NCBI GenBank assembly: GCA_963627615.1
Contig: CAVGBV010000040.1
Span: 1-21,679, forward strand
Length of the DNA: 21,679 nt
Direction of reading: 5' to 3'
From: Faecimorpha sp963627615
GTDB taxonomy: Bacteria > Bacillota > Clostridia > Lachnospirales > Bianqueaceae
Shown: piece by piece, positions 15,448-21,679 of the stretch
Layout: each line of letters starts with the position of its first letter
Position numbering within the stretch: position 1 is the stretch's first letter
Notes under the pieces: generated by a model
Databases searched by the model: none
Told to the model about the DNA's origin: nothing
Seen by the model: only the letters and a program-made list of their open reading frames with translations
Position numbers and translations under genes: made by a program

Positions 15448-17216
15448 CAGATATTCCCCCTTTGTTCCGGATGCTGATTAATCTCCTCTTCCAGCAGCTG
15501 TTTCTCATAGATCGTCTTATAGACGCCATCCGCCTGACTCAGCTCTTCATGGCGTCCATGCTGCACAATCCGTCCGTCGTCGATCACGAGGATCTGATCC
15601 GCATGCTGAATCGTACTGATTCTGTGCGCGATGATGATGGTCGTCTTTCCCTGGCGCGCCTCCTTAAGCGCATGCAGAATATGTTCCTCCGTCTCGGTGT
15701 CTACCGCGGAGACCGCGTCGTCCAAGATCAGAATCGGAGGATCCTTGATCAGCGCTCTGGCGATGGACACCCGCTGCTTCTGTCCGCCGGACAGGGTTAC
15801 GCCCCGCTCGCCGACCAGCGTTTCATAGCCATCCGGAAAGTCTATGATATTCTCATGCACATCGGCCATCTTGGCCGCCTGCTCCACCTGCTCCATACTG
15901 GCATCCCGACATCCGAAACGGATATTGTTGGCAATGGTGTCCGAGAACAGGAAGTTATCCTGCGGCACATAGCCGATCGAAGAACGCAGCGTATGCAGCG
16001 GATAATCCAGGATGTCCCGCCCGTCCAGGCTGAGTTCCCCTCTCTTGGTATTGTACATTCTCAAAAGGAGGGACACAAAAGTCGTTTTGCCGCTTCCCGT
16101 CCGGCCGATAATACCGATCGTCTGTCCCTTCTCCACGCGTACATTGATATCCTTCAGCGCGTCCTCCGAGCTGTTGGGATACCGGAAATTCAGATGATCA
16201 TAGGTAATCTGTCCTTCTACCCTGGCCTGTGGATCCGCCGTTGACAGATCCTGTACATCCGGCTTGGCGTTCAGGATGGTCTCCAGACGCGCCAGAGAGG
16301 CATTGCCCTGAGAGAAAGTATTGATGCAGCGGCCCATACCGGACAGCGGTCCTGCCAGCATCAGCAGATACTGAATGAACGCGATAAAATCACCCAATGA
16401 AATCTGTCCTACCATGGTCAGATATCCACCGTAGAGAAGCGTGATCAATGTACTGATTCCCGTAATGACACCGATGATCGGCTCCAGAACAGCCATGATC
16501 CGCGTCAATGTCATGTTCTTCTGATAATTGTCCTTGGCCTTTTCATCAAAGGCCTCGGCTTCCTTCTCCTCCTGCACAAAGGACTTGATCACTCGGATAC
16601 CGGAGACAGATTCCTGCACCTGATCCGTCAGATTGGCGAAAGATTCCTGTTTTTCGCGGAATTTTATATGGATCAGACGCCGCATCTTGATGCTGGCAAA
16701 AGCGATCAGCGGCATCGGAATCAGCGCCAATACGGTCAGTGAAATACTAACGCCCGTCAGCATCTGATACAGCACCATCGTCAGCATGGTCACCGCATCC
16801 AGCGCCGTAATCAATCCGTTAGCCAATGTATTGCGGACCGCGTTCAGATCGTTGACCACGTAAGCCATCAGGTCTCCGGATTTGTTCTCATTATAGAAAC
16901 GGAGCGACAGCGTCTCCAGATGGGCAAACAGGTCTCCTCGGATATCGTATTCAATCAACCGGGATGTCCCCAGGAAGAAAATACGCCACATCATCCGGCC
17001 CGCGAATACGCACAGTCCGATGATCAGCGCAAACAAGGCTGTCTTCCACAGATCCTCCATCTTATAGGTTCCCATCGCCAGACCATCCGTGGTATCTCCG
17101 ATCAGACGCGGCAAATACACCAGCGCCATGTTAACCAGATTGATTCCCACCAATCCCAGCAGATAGCGTCCCAGATACTTTTTCAGATATTTTCTGATAT
17201 ACGCAGAACGAAACAA
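15447..17216 (-). CDS. ABC exporter half-transporter with degenerate catalytic site (BmrC/LmrC-like)
   Basis: The 589-residue first subunit of a heterodimeric multidrug-type ABC exporter: six membrane helices, then ATPase with Walker A GRTGSGKTT, signature LSGGQKQR, Walker B ILILDDAVSAVD (Asp where the catalytic Glu should be) and IIAHRIST. The Asp substitution is the mark of the degenerate-site subunit in TM287/288, LmrCD and BmrCD. Start choice: a longer reading to 17276 begins on a TTG that is itself the -35 box of the promoter, so it cannot be made from that transcript. The TTG at 17214-17216 has GGGGGG seven bases upstream and gives the N-terminus (M)FRSAYIRKYLKKYLG, so it is preferred. 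Followed by the partner gene with a one-base overlap. Confidence 0.9.
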   Translation of the reverse strand: MFRSAYIRKYLKKYLGRYLLGLVGINLVNMALVYLPRLIGDTTDGLAMGTYKMEDLWKTALFALIIGLCVFAGRMMWRIFFLGTSRLIEYDIRGDLFAHLETLSLRFYNENKSGDLMAYVVNDLNAVRNTLANGLITALDAVTMLTMVLYQMLTGVSISLTVLALIPMPLIAFASIKMRRLIHIKFREKQESFANLTDQVQESVSGIRVIKSFVQEEKEAEAFDEKAKDNYQKNMTLTRIMAVLEPIIGVITGISTLITLLYGGYLTMVGQISLGDFIAFIQYLLMLAGPLSGMGRCINTFSQGNASLARLETILNAKPDVQDLSTADPQARVEGQITYDHLNFRYPNSSEDALKDINVRVEKGQTIGIIGRTGSGKTTFVSLLLRMYNTKRGELSLDGRDILDYPLHTLRSSIGYVPQDNFLFSDTIANNIRFGCRDASMEQVEQAAKMADVHENIIDFPDGYETLVGERGVTLSGGQKQRVSIARALIKDPPILILDDAVSAVDTETEEHILHALKEARQGKTTIIIAHRISTIQHADQILVIDDGRIVQHGRHEELSQADGVYKTIYEKQLLEEEINQHPEQRGNI

Positions 17217-17247
17217 TTCTATACCCCCCTGTACTTTGTCTGATTCT

Positions 17248-17276
17248 ATCATACTAGTTTTACGCAAATTTTTCAA
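17248..17276 (-). promoter_or_regulatory. Sigma-A promoter of the ABC exporter operon
   Basis: On the minus strand: -35 TTGAAA (17271-17276), 17-bp spacer, -10 TATGAT (17248-17253). The start of transcription should fall about 25 bases before the TTG start codon, leaving a short leader with the GGGGGG ribosome binding site and no room for an attenuator. Confidence 0.75.
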
Positions 17277-17359
17277 ATGTTTTTTTCATTTGGTTGCATT
17301 TCTCCATTTTTTGAGCAGAATTATACTGTCCTTGCACAAGAATTTTGTAAAATTAAGTC

Positions 17360-17388
17360 TTGCATTTTGAAGTTGCTTCTTATATAAT
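17360..17388 (+). promoter_or_regulatory. Sigma-A promoter of the DAHP synthase gene
   Basis: -35 TTGCAT (17360-17365), 17-bp spacer, perfect -10 TATAAT (17383-17388). A second TATAAT at 17393-17398 has no good -35. The leader to the ATG is about 32 bases and holds GGAGG; no T-box or attenuator is visible. Confidence 0.78.
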
Positions 17389-17426
17389 AACCTATAATAA
17401 CATCTTAGAGAAATGGAGGCTCTACT

Positions 17427-18461
17427 ATGAGTTTTGAATATATCCGTACTCTGCCCTCAGCAGAGCATCTGAAGGCGCTGATGCCGCTCAGCTCCGCCAT
17501 GGCTGCCCGTCAGGCGGAAAAGGTCAACGAGATCAAAAAGGTTCTGTCCGGTGAGGACCCCCGCCTGCTCCTCATCATCGGTCCCTGCTCCGCCGACAAT
17601 GAACCGGCGGTTCTGGAGTATACCACCCGGCTTGCCAAGGTACAGGAAAAGGTAGCGGATAAAATCCTGATCATTCCCAGAGTCTACACCAATAAGCCCC
17701 GTACCACCGGCGAAGGCTACAAGGGCATGATGCACCAGCCGGATCCGAACGCGCAGCCGAACGCCTTTGAGGGAATCAAGGCCATCCGCAGGATGCACCT
17801 GCATGTTCTGAGCGAAACCGGTTTTGTAACGGCGGATGAGATGCTCTATCCTGCCAACTACGCTTTTCTGGATGATATCCTGGGATATGTCGCTGTCGGC
17901 GCGCGTTCCGTGGAGAACCAGCAGCATCGTCTGACGGCCAGCGGACTGGATGTCCCGGTCGGAATGAAGAACGGCACCAACGGCGATCTGGACATGATGT
18001 TCAACGCGATCCACGCGGCGCAGCATTCGCATGACTTTATCTACCGCAACTGGGAGGCGACAACGACCGGCAATCCTTATACTCACGCGATTTTGCGCGG
18101 AGGCCTGGAGCATCTGAGCGGCCGGAGCATTCCCAATTATCATTTTGAAGATCTTCTGTATACTACGGACATTTACCTGAAAAAGGGATTCACCAATCCT
18201 GCCATCGTTGTGGACGCCAATCACAACAACTCCGGCAAGCAGTATGAGCAGCAGCCCCGTATCATCTCCGAGGTTCTGCACAGCATGCGGTATAACGCGC
18301 AGATCGCTAGGCTCGTCAAGGGCTTTATGGTGGAGAGCTACCTGGAGGACGGCGCTCAGAAGATCGGCCCCGATCAAGTCTACGGCAAATCCATCACGGA
18401 TCCATGCCTGGGCTGGACCGGTACCGAAGCCATGATCTACGATATCGCGGACAAGCTGTAA
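17427..18461 (+). CDS. aroF: 3-deoxy-7-phosphoheptulonate (DAHP) synthase, type I AroFGH class
   Basis: A 344-residue enzyme joining phosphoenolpyruvate and erythrose 4-phosphate, the first step of the shikimate pathway. Seen: IIGPCSADN with the metal-binding Cys, KPRTTGEGYKG for phosphate/PEP binding, GARSVENQQHR, GMKNGTNGDLD, VDANHNNSGKQ with a metal His, VESYLEDG with a metal Glu, and SITDPCLGW with a metal Asp. All four metal ligands of E. coli AroG therefore have counterparts. The N-terminus is short but begins with the helix region seen in the feedback-regulated class; which aromatic amino acid inhibits it cannot be read. ATGGAGG lies nine bases upstream. It stands alone, with its own promoter and terminator; no other aro genes are in the window. 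Confidence 0.95.
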   Translation: MSFEYIRTLPSAEHLKALMPLSSAMAARQAEKVNEIKKVLSGEDPRLLLIIGPCSADNEPAVLEYTTRLAKVQEKVADKILIIPRVYTNKPRTTGEGYKGMMHQPDPNAQPNAFEGIKAIRRMHLHVLSETGFVTADEMLYPANYAFLDDILGYVAVGARSVENQQHRLTASGLDVPVGMKNGTNGDLDMMFNAIHAAQHSHDFIYRNWEATTTGNPYTHAILRGGLEHLSGRSIPNYHFEDLLYTTDIYLKKGFTNPAIVVDANHNNSGKQYEQQPRIISEVLHSMRYNAQIARLVKGFMVESYLEDGAQKIGPDQVYGKSITDPCLGWTGTEAMIYDIADKL

Positions 18462-18481
18462 GCCTTATATTCAGACGGTTT

Positions 18482-18509
18482 GGGTGAGCCTCAGCGCTCA
18501 CCCTTTTTT
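18482..18509 (+). terminator. Rho-independent terminator of the DAHP synthase gene
   Basis: Perfect 8-bp stem GGGTGAGC / GCTCACCC with a six-base loop, then six Ts, 20 bases past the stop. Confidence 0.93.
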
Positions 18510-18559
18510 ATGCCTCTGTCTGTTTTGCACAAAACCATCTCAAAAATTTCGTCAAAATA

Positions 18560-18575
18560 GTCCCGTATATTGTGT
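18560..18575 (+). promoter_or_regulatory. NrdR box 1 upstream of nrdD
   Basis: GTCCCGTATATTGTGT matches the NrdR palindrome (acaCwATATATwGtgt) perfectly in its right half and weakly in its left half (11 of 16). It lies just upstream of the -35. Confidence 0.6.
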
Positions 18576-18583
18576 TTTCATAA

Positions 18584-18613
18584 TTGACGTACAACTACAT
18601 ATTGTGTTATACT
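18584..18613 (+). promoter_or_regulatory. Sigma-A promoter of nrdDG
   Basis: -35 TTGACG (18584-18589), 18-bp spacer, -10 TATACT (18608-18613). The spacer is filled by NrdR box 2. Confidence 0.75.
18592..18607 (+). promoter_or_regulatory. NrdR box 2 between -35 and -10 of nrdD
   Basis: CAACTACATATTGTGT matches the NrdR box at 13 of 16 positions. Its centre is exactly 32 bp from that of box 1 (16-base gap), the about three helical turns known for paired NrdR sites. Binding here would block RNA polymerase. Confidence 0.75.
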
Positions 18614-18672
18614 AGATTCGCACATTTCGATAGAGACTGTGTAATATCGAATCAGAAGGGATCCGAACAGCC

Positions 18673-20856
18673 GTGAAGATTATAAAGAGAAATAAAACCG
18701 AGGTTGATTTCGACATCAACAAAATCATTGTGGCGGTCACAAAAGCCAACAATGCTTCTAAAGAAACCGAGCGTATGACGCCCACCCAGATCCAAAGAAT
18801 CGCGGACTCTGTACAGAAGAGCTGCGAGACGATGAACCGTGCTCTGTCTGTGGAAGAGATCCAGGACCTTGTAGAAAAGCAGATTATGGCCCACGGCGCC
18901 TATGAAGTGGCCAAGCGTTATATTACTTATCGTTATACCCGAAGCCTGGTTCGCCGTTCCAATACGACCGATGACAGCATCCTGACCCTGATCGAATGCA
19001 ACAATGAAGAGATCAAGCAGGAGAATTCCAATAAAAACCCCACCGTCAACAGTGTGCAGCGCGACTATATGGCCGGTGAAGTCAGCAAGGACATCACCGA
19101 GCGCATCCTGCTGCCGCGGGAGATCGTAGAAGCGCATCAGCAGGGTATTCTGCACTTCCATGACGCGGACTACTTTGCTCAGCACATGCACAACTGCGAC
19201 CTGGTCAACCTGGAGGACATGCTGCAGAACGGCACCGTCATCTCCGGCACTATGATTGAGAAGCCTCATAGCTTCTCTACTGCCTGCAATATCGCGACCC
19301 AGATTATCGCGCAGGTTGCCTCCAATCAGTATGGCGGCCAATCCATTTCCCTGACACATCTGGCTCCTTTTGTACAGGTCTCCCGGGAAAAGATTCTCCG
19401 CGCTGTCCGCCGCGAGTTCCAGGAGCTGGGGATTGAGACAACCGAGGAAAAGATCGCACAGATCGTAGAAGGCCGTCTGCGTGAAGAGATCGAACGCGGT
19501 GTACAGACCATCCAGTATCAGGTGGTAACCCTGCTGACAACCAACGGTCAAGCACCTTTTGTAACGGTATTCATGTATCTGAATGAAGCCAAGGATCCTC
19601 AGCTGAAGAAGGATCTGGCCATGATTATCGAAGAGGTTCTGAAACAGCGCTACCGCGGCGTCAAGAACGAGGCCGGCGTCTATGTGACTCCTGCTTTTCC
19701 TAAGCTGATCTATGTACTGGAAGAGGACAATATCTCTGAAGACGCTCCGTATTGGTATCTGACCCGTCTGGCCGCCAAATGTACGGCCAAACGCATGGTT
19801 CCGGACTATATCTCTGAAAAAGTCATGCTGAAGCTCAAGGTGGACAAGAACGGCAACGGCAACTGCTATACCTGTATGGGCTGCCGCAGCTTCCTGACAC
19901 CTTATGTCGATGAAAACGGAAAGCCCAAGTATTACGGAAGATTTAACCAGGGTGTCGTTACCATCAATCTGGTGGATGCCGCCTGTACCGCCTGTGCGGA
20001 CGGAAAGAATGAAGCCAAATTCTGGTCTGTACTGCAGGGGCGTCTGGAACTGTGTCATAAGGCTCTGCAGTGCCGTCATGAGCGTCTGGAGGGAACCCTC
20101 TCTGACGCCGCCCCCATCCTGTGGCAGTATGGCGCCCTGGCCCGTCTGAAGAAGGGCGAGCCCATCACCAAACTTCTGCACGGCGGATATTCTACCCTTT
20201 CTCTGGGCTATGCCGGCCTCTGGGAATGCGTCTATGAGGTGACCGGCAAAAAGCTGACCGAGCCGGAAGGCGAAGCCTTCGGCCTGAAGGTTATGCAGGC
20301 GCTGAACGATGCCTGTGCCAAATGGAAGGAAGCGGAGAATATCGATTATTCTCTGTACGGCACACCTCTGGAGTCCACTACCTATAAGTTTGCCAAGTGT
20401 CTGCAGCGTCGGTTCGGCATCATTTCCGGCGTCACCGACCGCAACTATATCACCAACAGCTATCATGTCCATGTCACCGAGCCCATCGACGCTTTTCATA
20501 AGCTGGCTCTGGAATCCAAGTTCCAGAATCTCTCTCCCGGCGGCGCGATCAGCTATGTGGAAGTTCCCAATATGCAGGACAACCTGGACGCTGTACTGGA
20601 GATCATGAAGTTCATCTATGAAAACATCATGTATGCCGAGCTCAATACCAAATCGGATTACTGCCAGGTCTGCGGCTATGACGGCGAGATTCAGATCCGT
20701 GAGGATGAGGGTAAGCTGGTCTGGGAGTGCCCCAACTGCGGGAACCGCGATCAGGCCAAGCTGAATGTCGCGCGGCGCACCTGCGGTTACATCGGCACCC
20801 AGTTCTGGAATCAGGGTCGCACGCAGGAGATCAAGGAACGTGTACTGCACCTGTAA
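18673..20856 (+). CDS. nrdD: Anaerobic ribonucleoside-triphosphate reductase, class III
   Basis: A 727-residue glycyl-radical enzyme making dNTPs from NTPs without oxygen. Residues 1-92 form an ATP-cone (KIIKRNKTEVDFD, VEEIQDLVEKQ), the allosteric activity site. Further on: HMHNCDLVNLEDML near 175-190, the MGCRSF segment with the likely thiyl Cys404, a C-terminal zinc site of C664/C667 and C686/C689, and the radical loop R702-T-C-G705-Y, Gly705 being the radical residue. The start is a GTG; AGAAGGG lies 12 bases upstream, which is long, but the N-terminal KIIKRN motif at this point is typical and decides it. Transcribed from the NrdR-type promoter and followed by nrdG after a 73-base gap with a hairpin. 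Complete and probably essential for anaerobic growth. Confidence 0.97.
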   Translation: MKIIKRNKTEVDFDINKIIVAVTKANNASKETERMTPTQIQRIADSVQKSCETMNRALSVEEIQDLVEKQIMAHGAYEVAKRYITYRYTRSLVRRSNTTDDSILTLIECNNEEIKQENSNKNPTVNSVQRDYMAGEVSKDITERILLPREIVEAHQQGILHFHDADYFAQHMHNCDLVNLEDMLQNGTVISGTMIEKPHSFSTACNIATQIIAQVASNQYGGQSISLTHLAPFVQVSREKILRAVRREFQELGIETTEEKIAQIVEGRLREEIERGVQTIQYQVVTLLTTNGQAPFVTVFMYLNEAKDPQLKKDLAMIIEEVLKQRYRGVKNEAGVYVTPAFPKLIYVLEEDNISEDAPYWYLTRLAAKCTAKRMVPDYISEKVMLKLKVDKNGNGNCYTCMGCRSFLTPYVDENGKPKYYGRFNQGVVTINLVDAACTACADGKNEAKFWSVLQGRLELCHKALQCRHERLEGTLSDAAPILWQYGALARLKKGEPITKLLHGGYSTLSLGYAGLWECVYEVTGKKLTEPEGEAFGLKVMQALNDACAKWKEAENIDYSLYGTPLESTTYKFAKCLQRRFGIISGVTDRNYITNSYHVHVTEPIDAFHKLALESKFQNLSPGGAISYVEVPNMQDNLDAVLEIMKFIYENIMYAELNTKSDYCQVCGYDGEIQIREDEGKLVWECPNCGNRDQAKLNVARRTCGYIGTQFWNQGRTQEIKERVLHL

Positions 20857-20885
20857 AATTCTCTTTTTTCATGAATCCATATCCT

Positions 20886-20909
20886 GGACACTCGATTTTT
20901 CGAGTGTCC
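20886..20909 (+). promoter_or_regulatory. Intercistronic hairpin between nrdD and nrdG
   Basis: A perfect 10-bp stem GGACACTCGA / TCGAGTGTCC with a TTTT loop starts 30 bases after the nrdD stop and ends ten bases before the nrdG AGGAGG. The tail TTGTTCC is poor in T, so it is at most a partial terminator. It may instead protect the nrdD mRNA end or mark a processing site. Confidence 0.65.
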
Positions 20910-20929
20910 TTGTTCCATAGGAGGCTATC

Positions 20930-21469
20930 ATGTATTATAGCGAAATCAAAAATTGTGATATTGCCAACGGCTTGGGTGTCCGCGTCTCCCTCTTTGTCTC
21001 CGGCTGCACCAATCACTGTGAACAGTGTTTTCAGCCTCAGACCTGGGATTTTCTCTATGGCAAGCCATTTACCGTCGAGACCGAAGCTCTGCTTCTGGAG
21101 ATGCTCTCTCCCTCGTATATCCGTGGGCTGACCCTTCTGGGCGGCGAGCCCTTTGAACCCGCGAACCAACGGGCGCTGCTGCCCTTTCTGCATAAGGTCC
21201 GCAGCACCTATCCCACCAAAAACATCTGGGCCTTTTCCGGTTTTCGCTATGATGACGAGTTACTGCGGCCAGGCGCTTATCCAAACTGCGAAGTTACCGA
21301 AGAACTCCTATCCCTGATCGATGTTCTGGTCGACGGCCGCTATGTCGCGTCCCTGCGGGACATCACATTAAAATTTCGCGGCTCCTCCAATCAGAGGATC
21401 ATCGATCTGAATCTGACCCGTCAGAATCATGTTCTAACTCTCTGGGACGAGAGTCAGGCTTCCAACTAA
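20930..21469 (+). CDS. nrdG: Anaerobic ribonucleotide reductase activating protein (radical SAM)
   Basis: A 179-residue radical-SAM activase that uses a 4Fe-4S cluster and S-adenosylmethionine to create the glycyl radical on NrdD. Seen: cluster motif C26-TNH-C30-EQ-C33 followed by F, LLGGEPFE near 70 for SAM binding, and the WAFSGFRYDDEL segment near 105. Length and order match the family. A perfect AGGAGG lies five bases before the ATG. It follows nrdD in the same direction, as usual for class III systems, and is separated from it by a hairpin that could lower its expression relative to nrdD. Its end is 25 bases before the 73-bp repeat array. Confidence 0.97.
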   Translation: MYYSEIKNCDIANGLGVRVSLFVSGCTNHCEQCFQPQTWDFLYGKPFTVETEALLLEMLSPSYIRGLTLLGGEPFEPANQRALLPFLHKVRSTYPTKNIWAFSGFRYDDELLRPGAYPNCEVTEELLSLIDVLVDGRYVASLRDITLKFRGSSNQRIIDLNLTRQNHVLTLWDESQASN

Positions 21470-21494
21470 AGAGGGGCACGTGTGACAAAACCCA

Positions 21495-21679
21495 GGTACA
21501 CTTGGGAGAATGAGACTCTTAGGTGTACCAGAATTTTATAGGATTCTCTGGATTTTTGAAAAACTCTGGTACACTTTAGTGAGCGAGACTCTTAGGTGTA
21601 CCAGTTTTTTATAGAATTCTCTGGTTTTTTGAAAAAATCTGGTACACTTGGGAGAATGAGACTCCTGAGTGTACCAGAA
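21495..21679. repeat. 73-bp tandem hairpin repeats downstream of nrdG (array continues past the window)
   Basis: Three direct copies: 21495-21567, 21568-21640, and 21641-21679 (first 39 bases, cut by the window end). Copies 1 and 2 differ at 10 of 73 positions; copy 3 differs from copy 1 at 3 of 39. Each copy starts with GGTACAC and carries GTGTACC about 29 bases later, giving a stem of 14 bp (copy 1), about 16 bp with two bulges (copy 2) and 17 bp (copy 3), loops of five to seven bases. Every stem pairs through despite base changes. A TTTTTGAAAAA-type palindrome sits between hairpins. The unit length is not a multiple of three, so it is not coding. Copy 2 is followed by six Ts, and the stems are also flanked by T-tracts on the minus strand, so the array can act as a two-way terminator. 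Confidence 0.9.
21600..21610 (+). terminator. Likely terminator function of repeat copy 2 for nrdDG
   Basis: The stem closing with GTGTACCAG (arms from about 21566 to 21604) runs directly into TTTTTTAT at 21605-21612, the form of an intrinsic terminator. Copy 1 has the weaker tail AATTTTATAG and would be a first, leakier stop. Confidence 0.6.

Noticed and set aside
17310..17345. A second minus-strand promoter (TATAAT opposite AATTATACTG) for the exporter operon
   Set aside because: The -10 is good but the best -35 candidates are at wrong spacing or poor matches; the promoter at 17248-17276 is adequate.
17277..17426. T-box or aromatic amino acid attenuator ahead of the DAHP synthase
   Set aside because: The promoter leaves a leader of only about 32 bases, with no T-box sequence, leader peptide or terminator hairpin.
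18652..20850. A 732-codon open frame on the minus strand opposite nrdD
   Set aside because: It mirrors nrdD almost exactly. Its protein has no recognisable motifs, whereas the plus strand carries all nrdD catalytic residues. It is a by-product of codon bias.
21495..21679. CRISPR array
   Set aside because: The whole 73-bp unit repeats, with no unique spacers between short repeats and no cas genes nearby.

Overview
The window looks like chromosomal DNA of an anaerobic, low-oxygen-adapted member of the Clostridia, most likely Lachnospiraceae or a close relative. The basis is a class III (oxygen-sensitive) ribonucleotide reductase with its activase, a DUF4358 lipoprotein, a BmrCD-like ABC exporter pair, strong AGGAGG-type ribosome binding sites, and a SpoIID-like peptidoglycan protein with a possible sporulation promoter. 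A run of 10 N inside one gene points to a draft or metagenome-derived assembly. I see no plasmid, phage, insertion sequence, rRNA, tRNA or CRISPR signal, and no stretch over 300 bases lacks a gene.

Left part (1-10757), all minus strand and very tightly packed. Reading in the direction of transcription: a membrane-anchored flavodoxin-like protein, a MATE efflux pump, the SbcD and SbcC nuclease subunits, then (from its own sigma-A promoter at 4576-4604) an MBL-fold hydrolase, a DUF4358 lipoprotein, an MGH1-like glycoside hydrolase, a class I glutamine-amidotransferase-like hydrolase and the start of rqcH (ribosome quality control), which leaves the window. Five of the junctions are overlapping stop/start pairs; four of these are 4-base ATGA overlaps, which suggests translational coupling.

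Middle (10758-17426). A minus-strand KDPG-aldolase fused to a VOC-like domain ends in tandem terminators and starts at a strong sigma-A promoter. That promoter lies back to back with a plus-strand gene for a SpoIID-like/peptidoglycan-binding protein. Convergent to the latter is a two-gene minus-strand operon for a heterodimeric ABC exporter of the LmrCD/BmrCD type, with its own promoter and a TTG start.

Right part (17427-21679), plus strand: a type I DAHP synthase (entry to aromatic amino acid biosynthesis) with promoter and terminator, then nrdD-nrdG. The nrdD promoter carries two NrdR-like boxes whose centres are 32 bp apart, the spacing known for NrdR operators. Downstream of nrdG the window ends inside an array of 73-bp tandem repeats, each folding into a strong hairpin. 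This is the least explained element here and the best candidate for follow-up.
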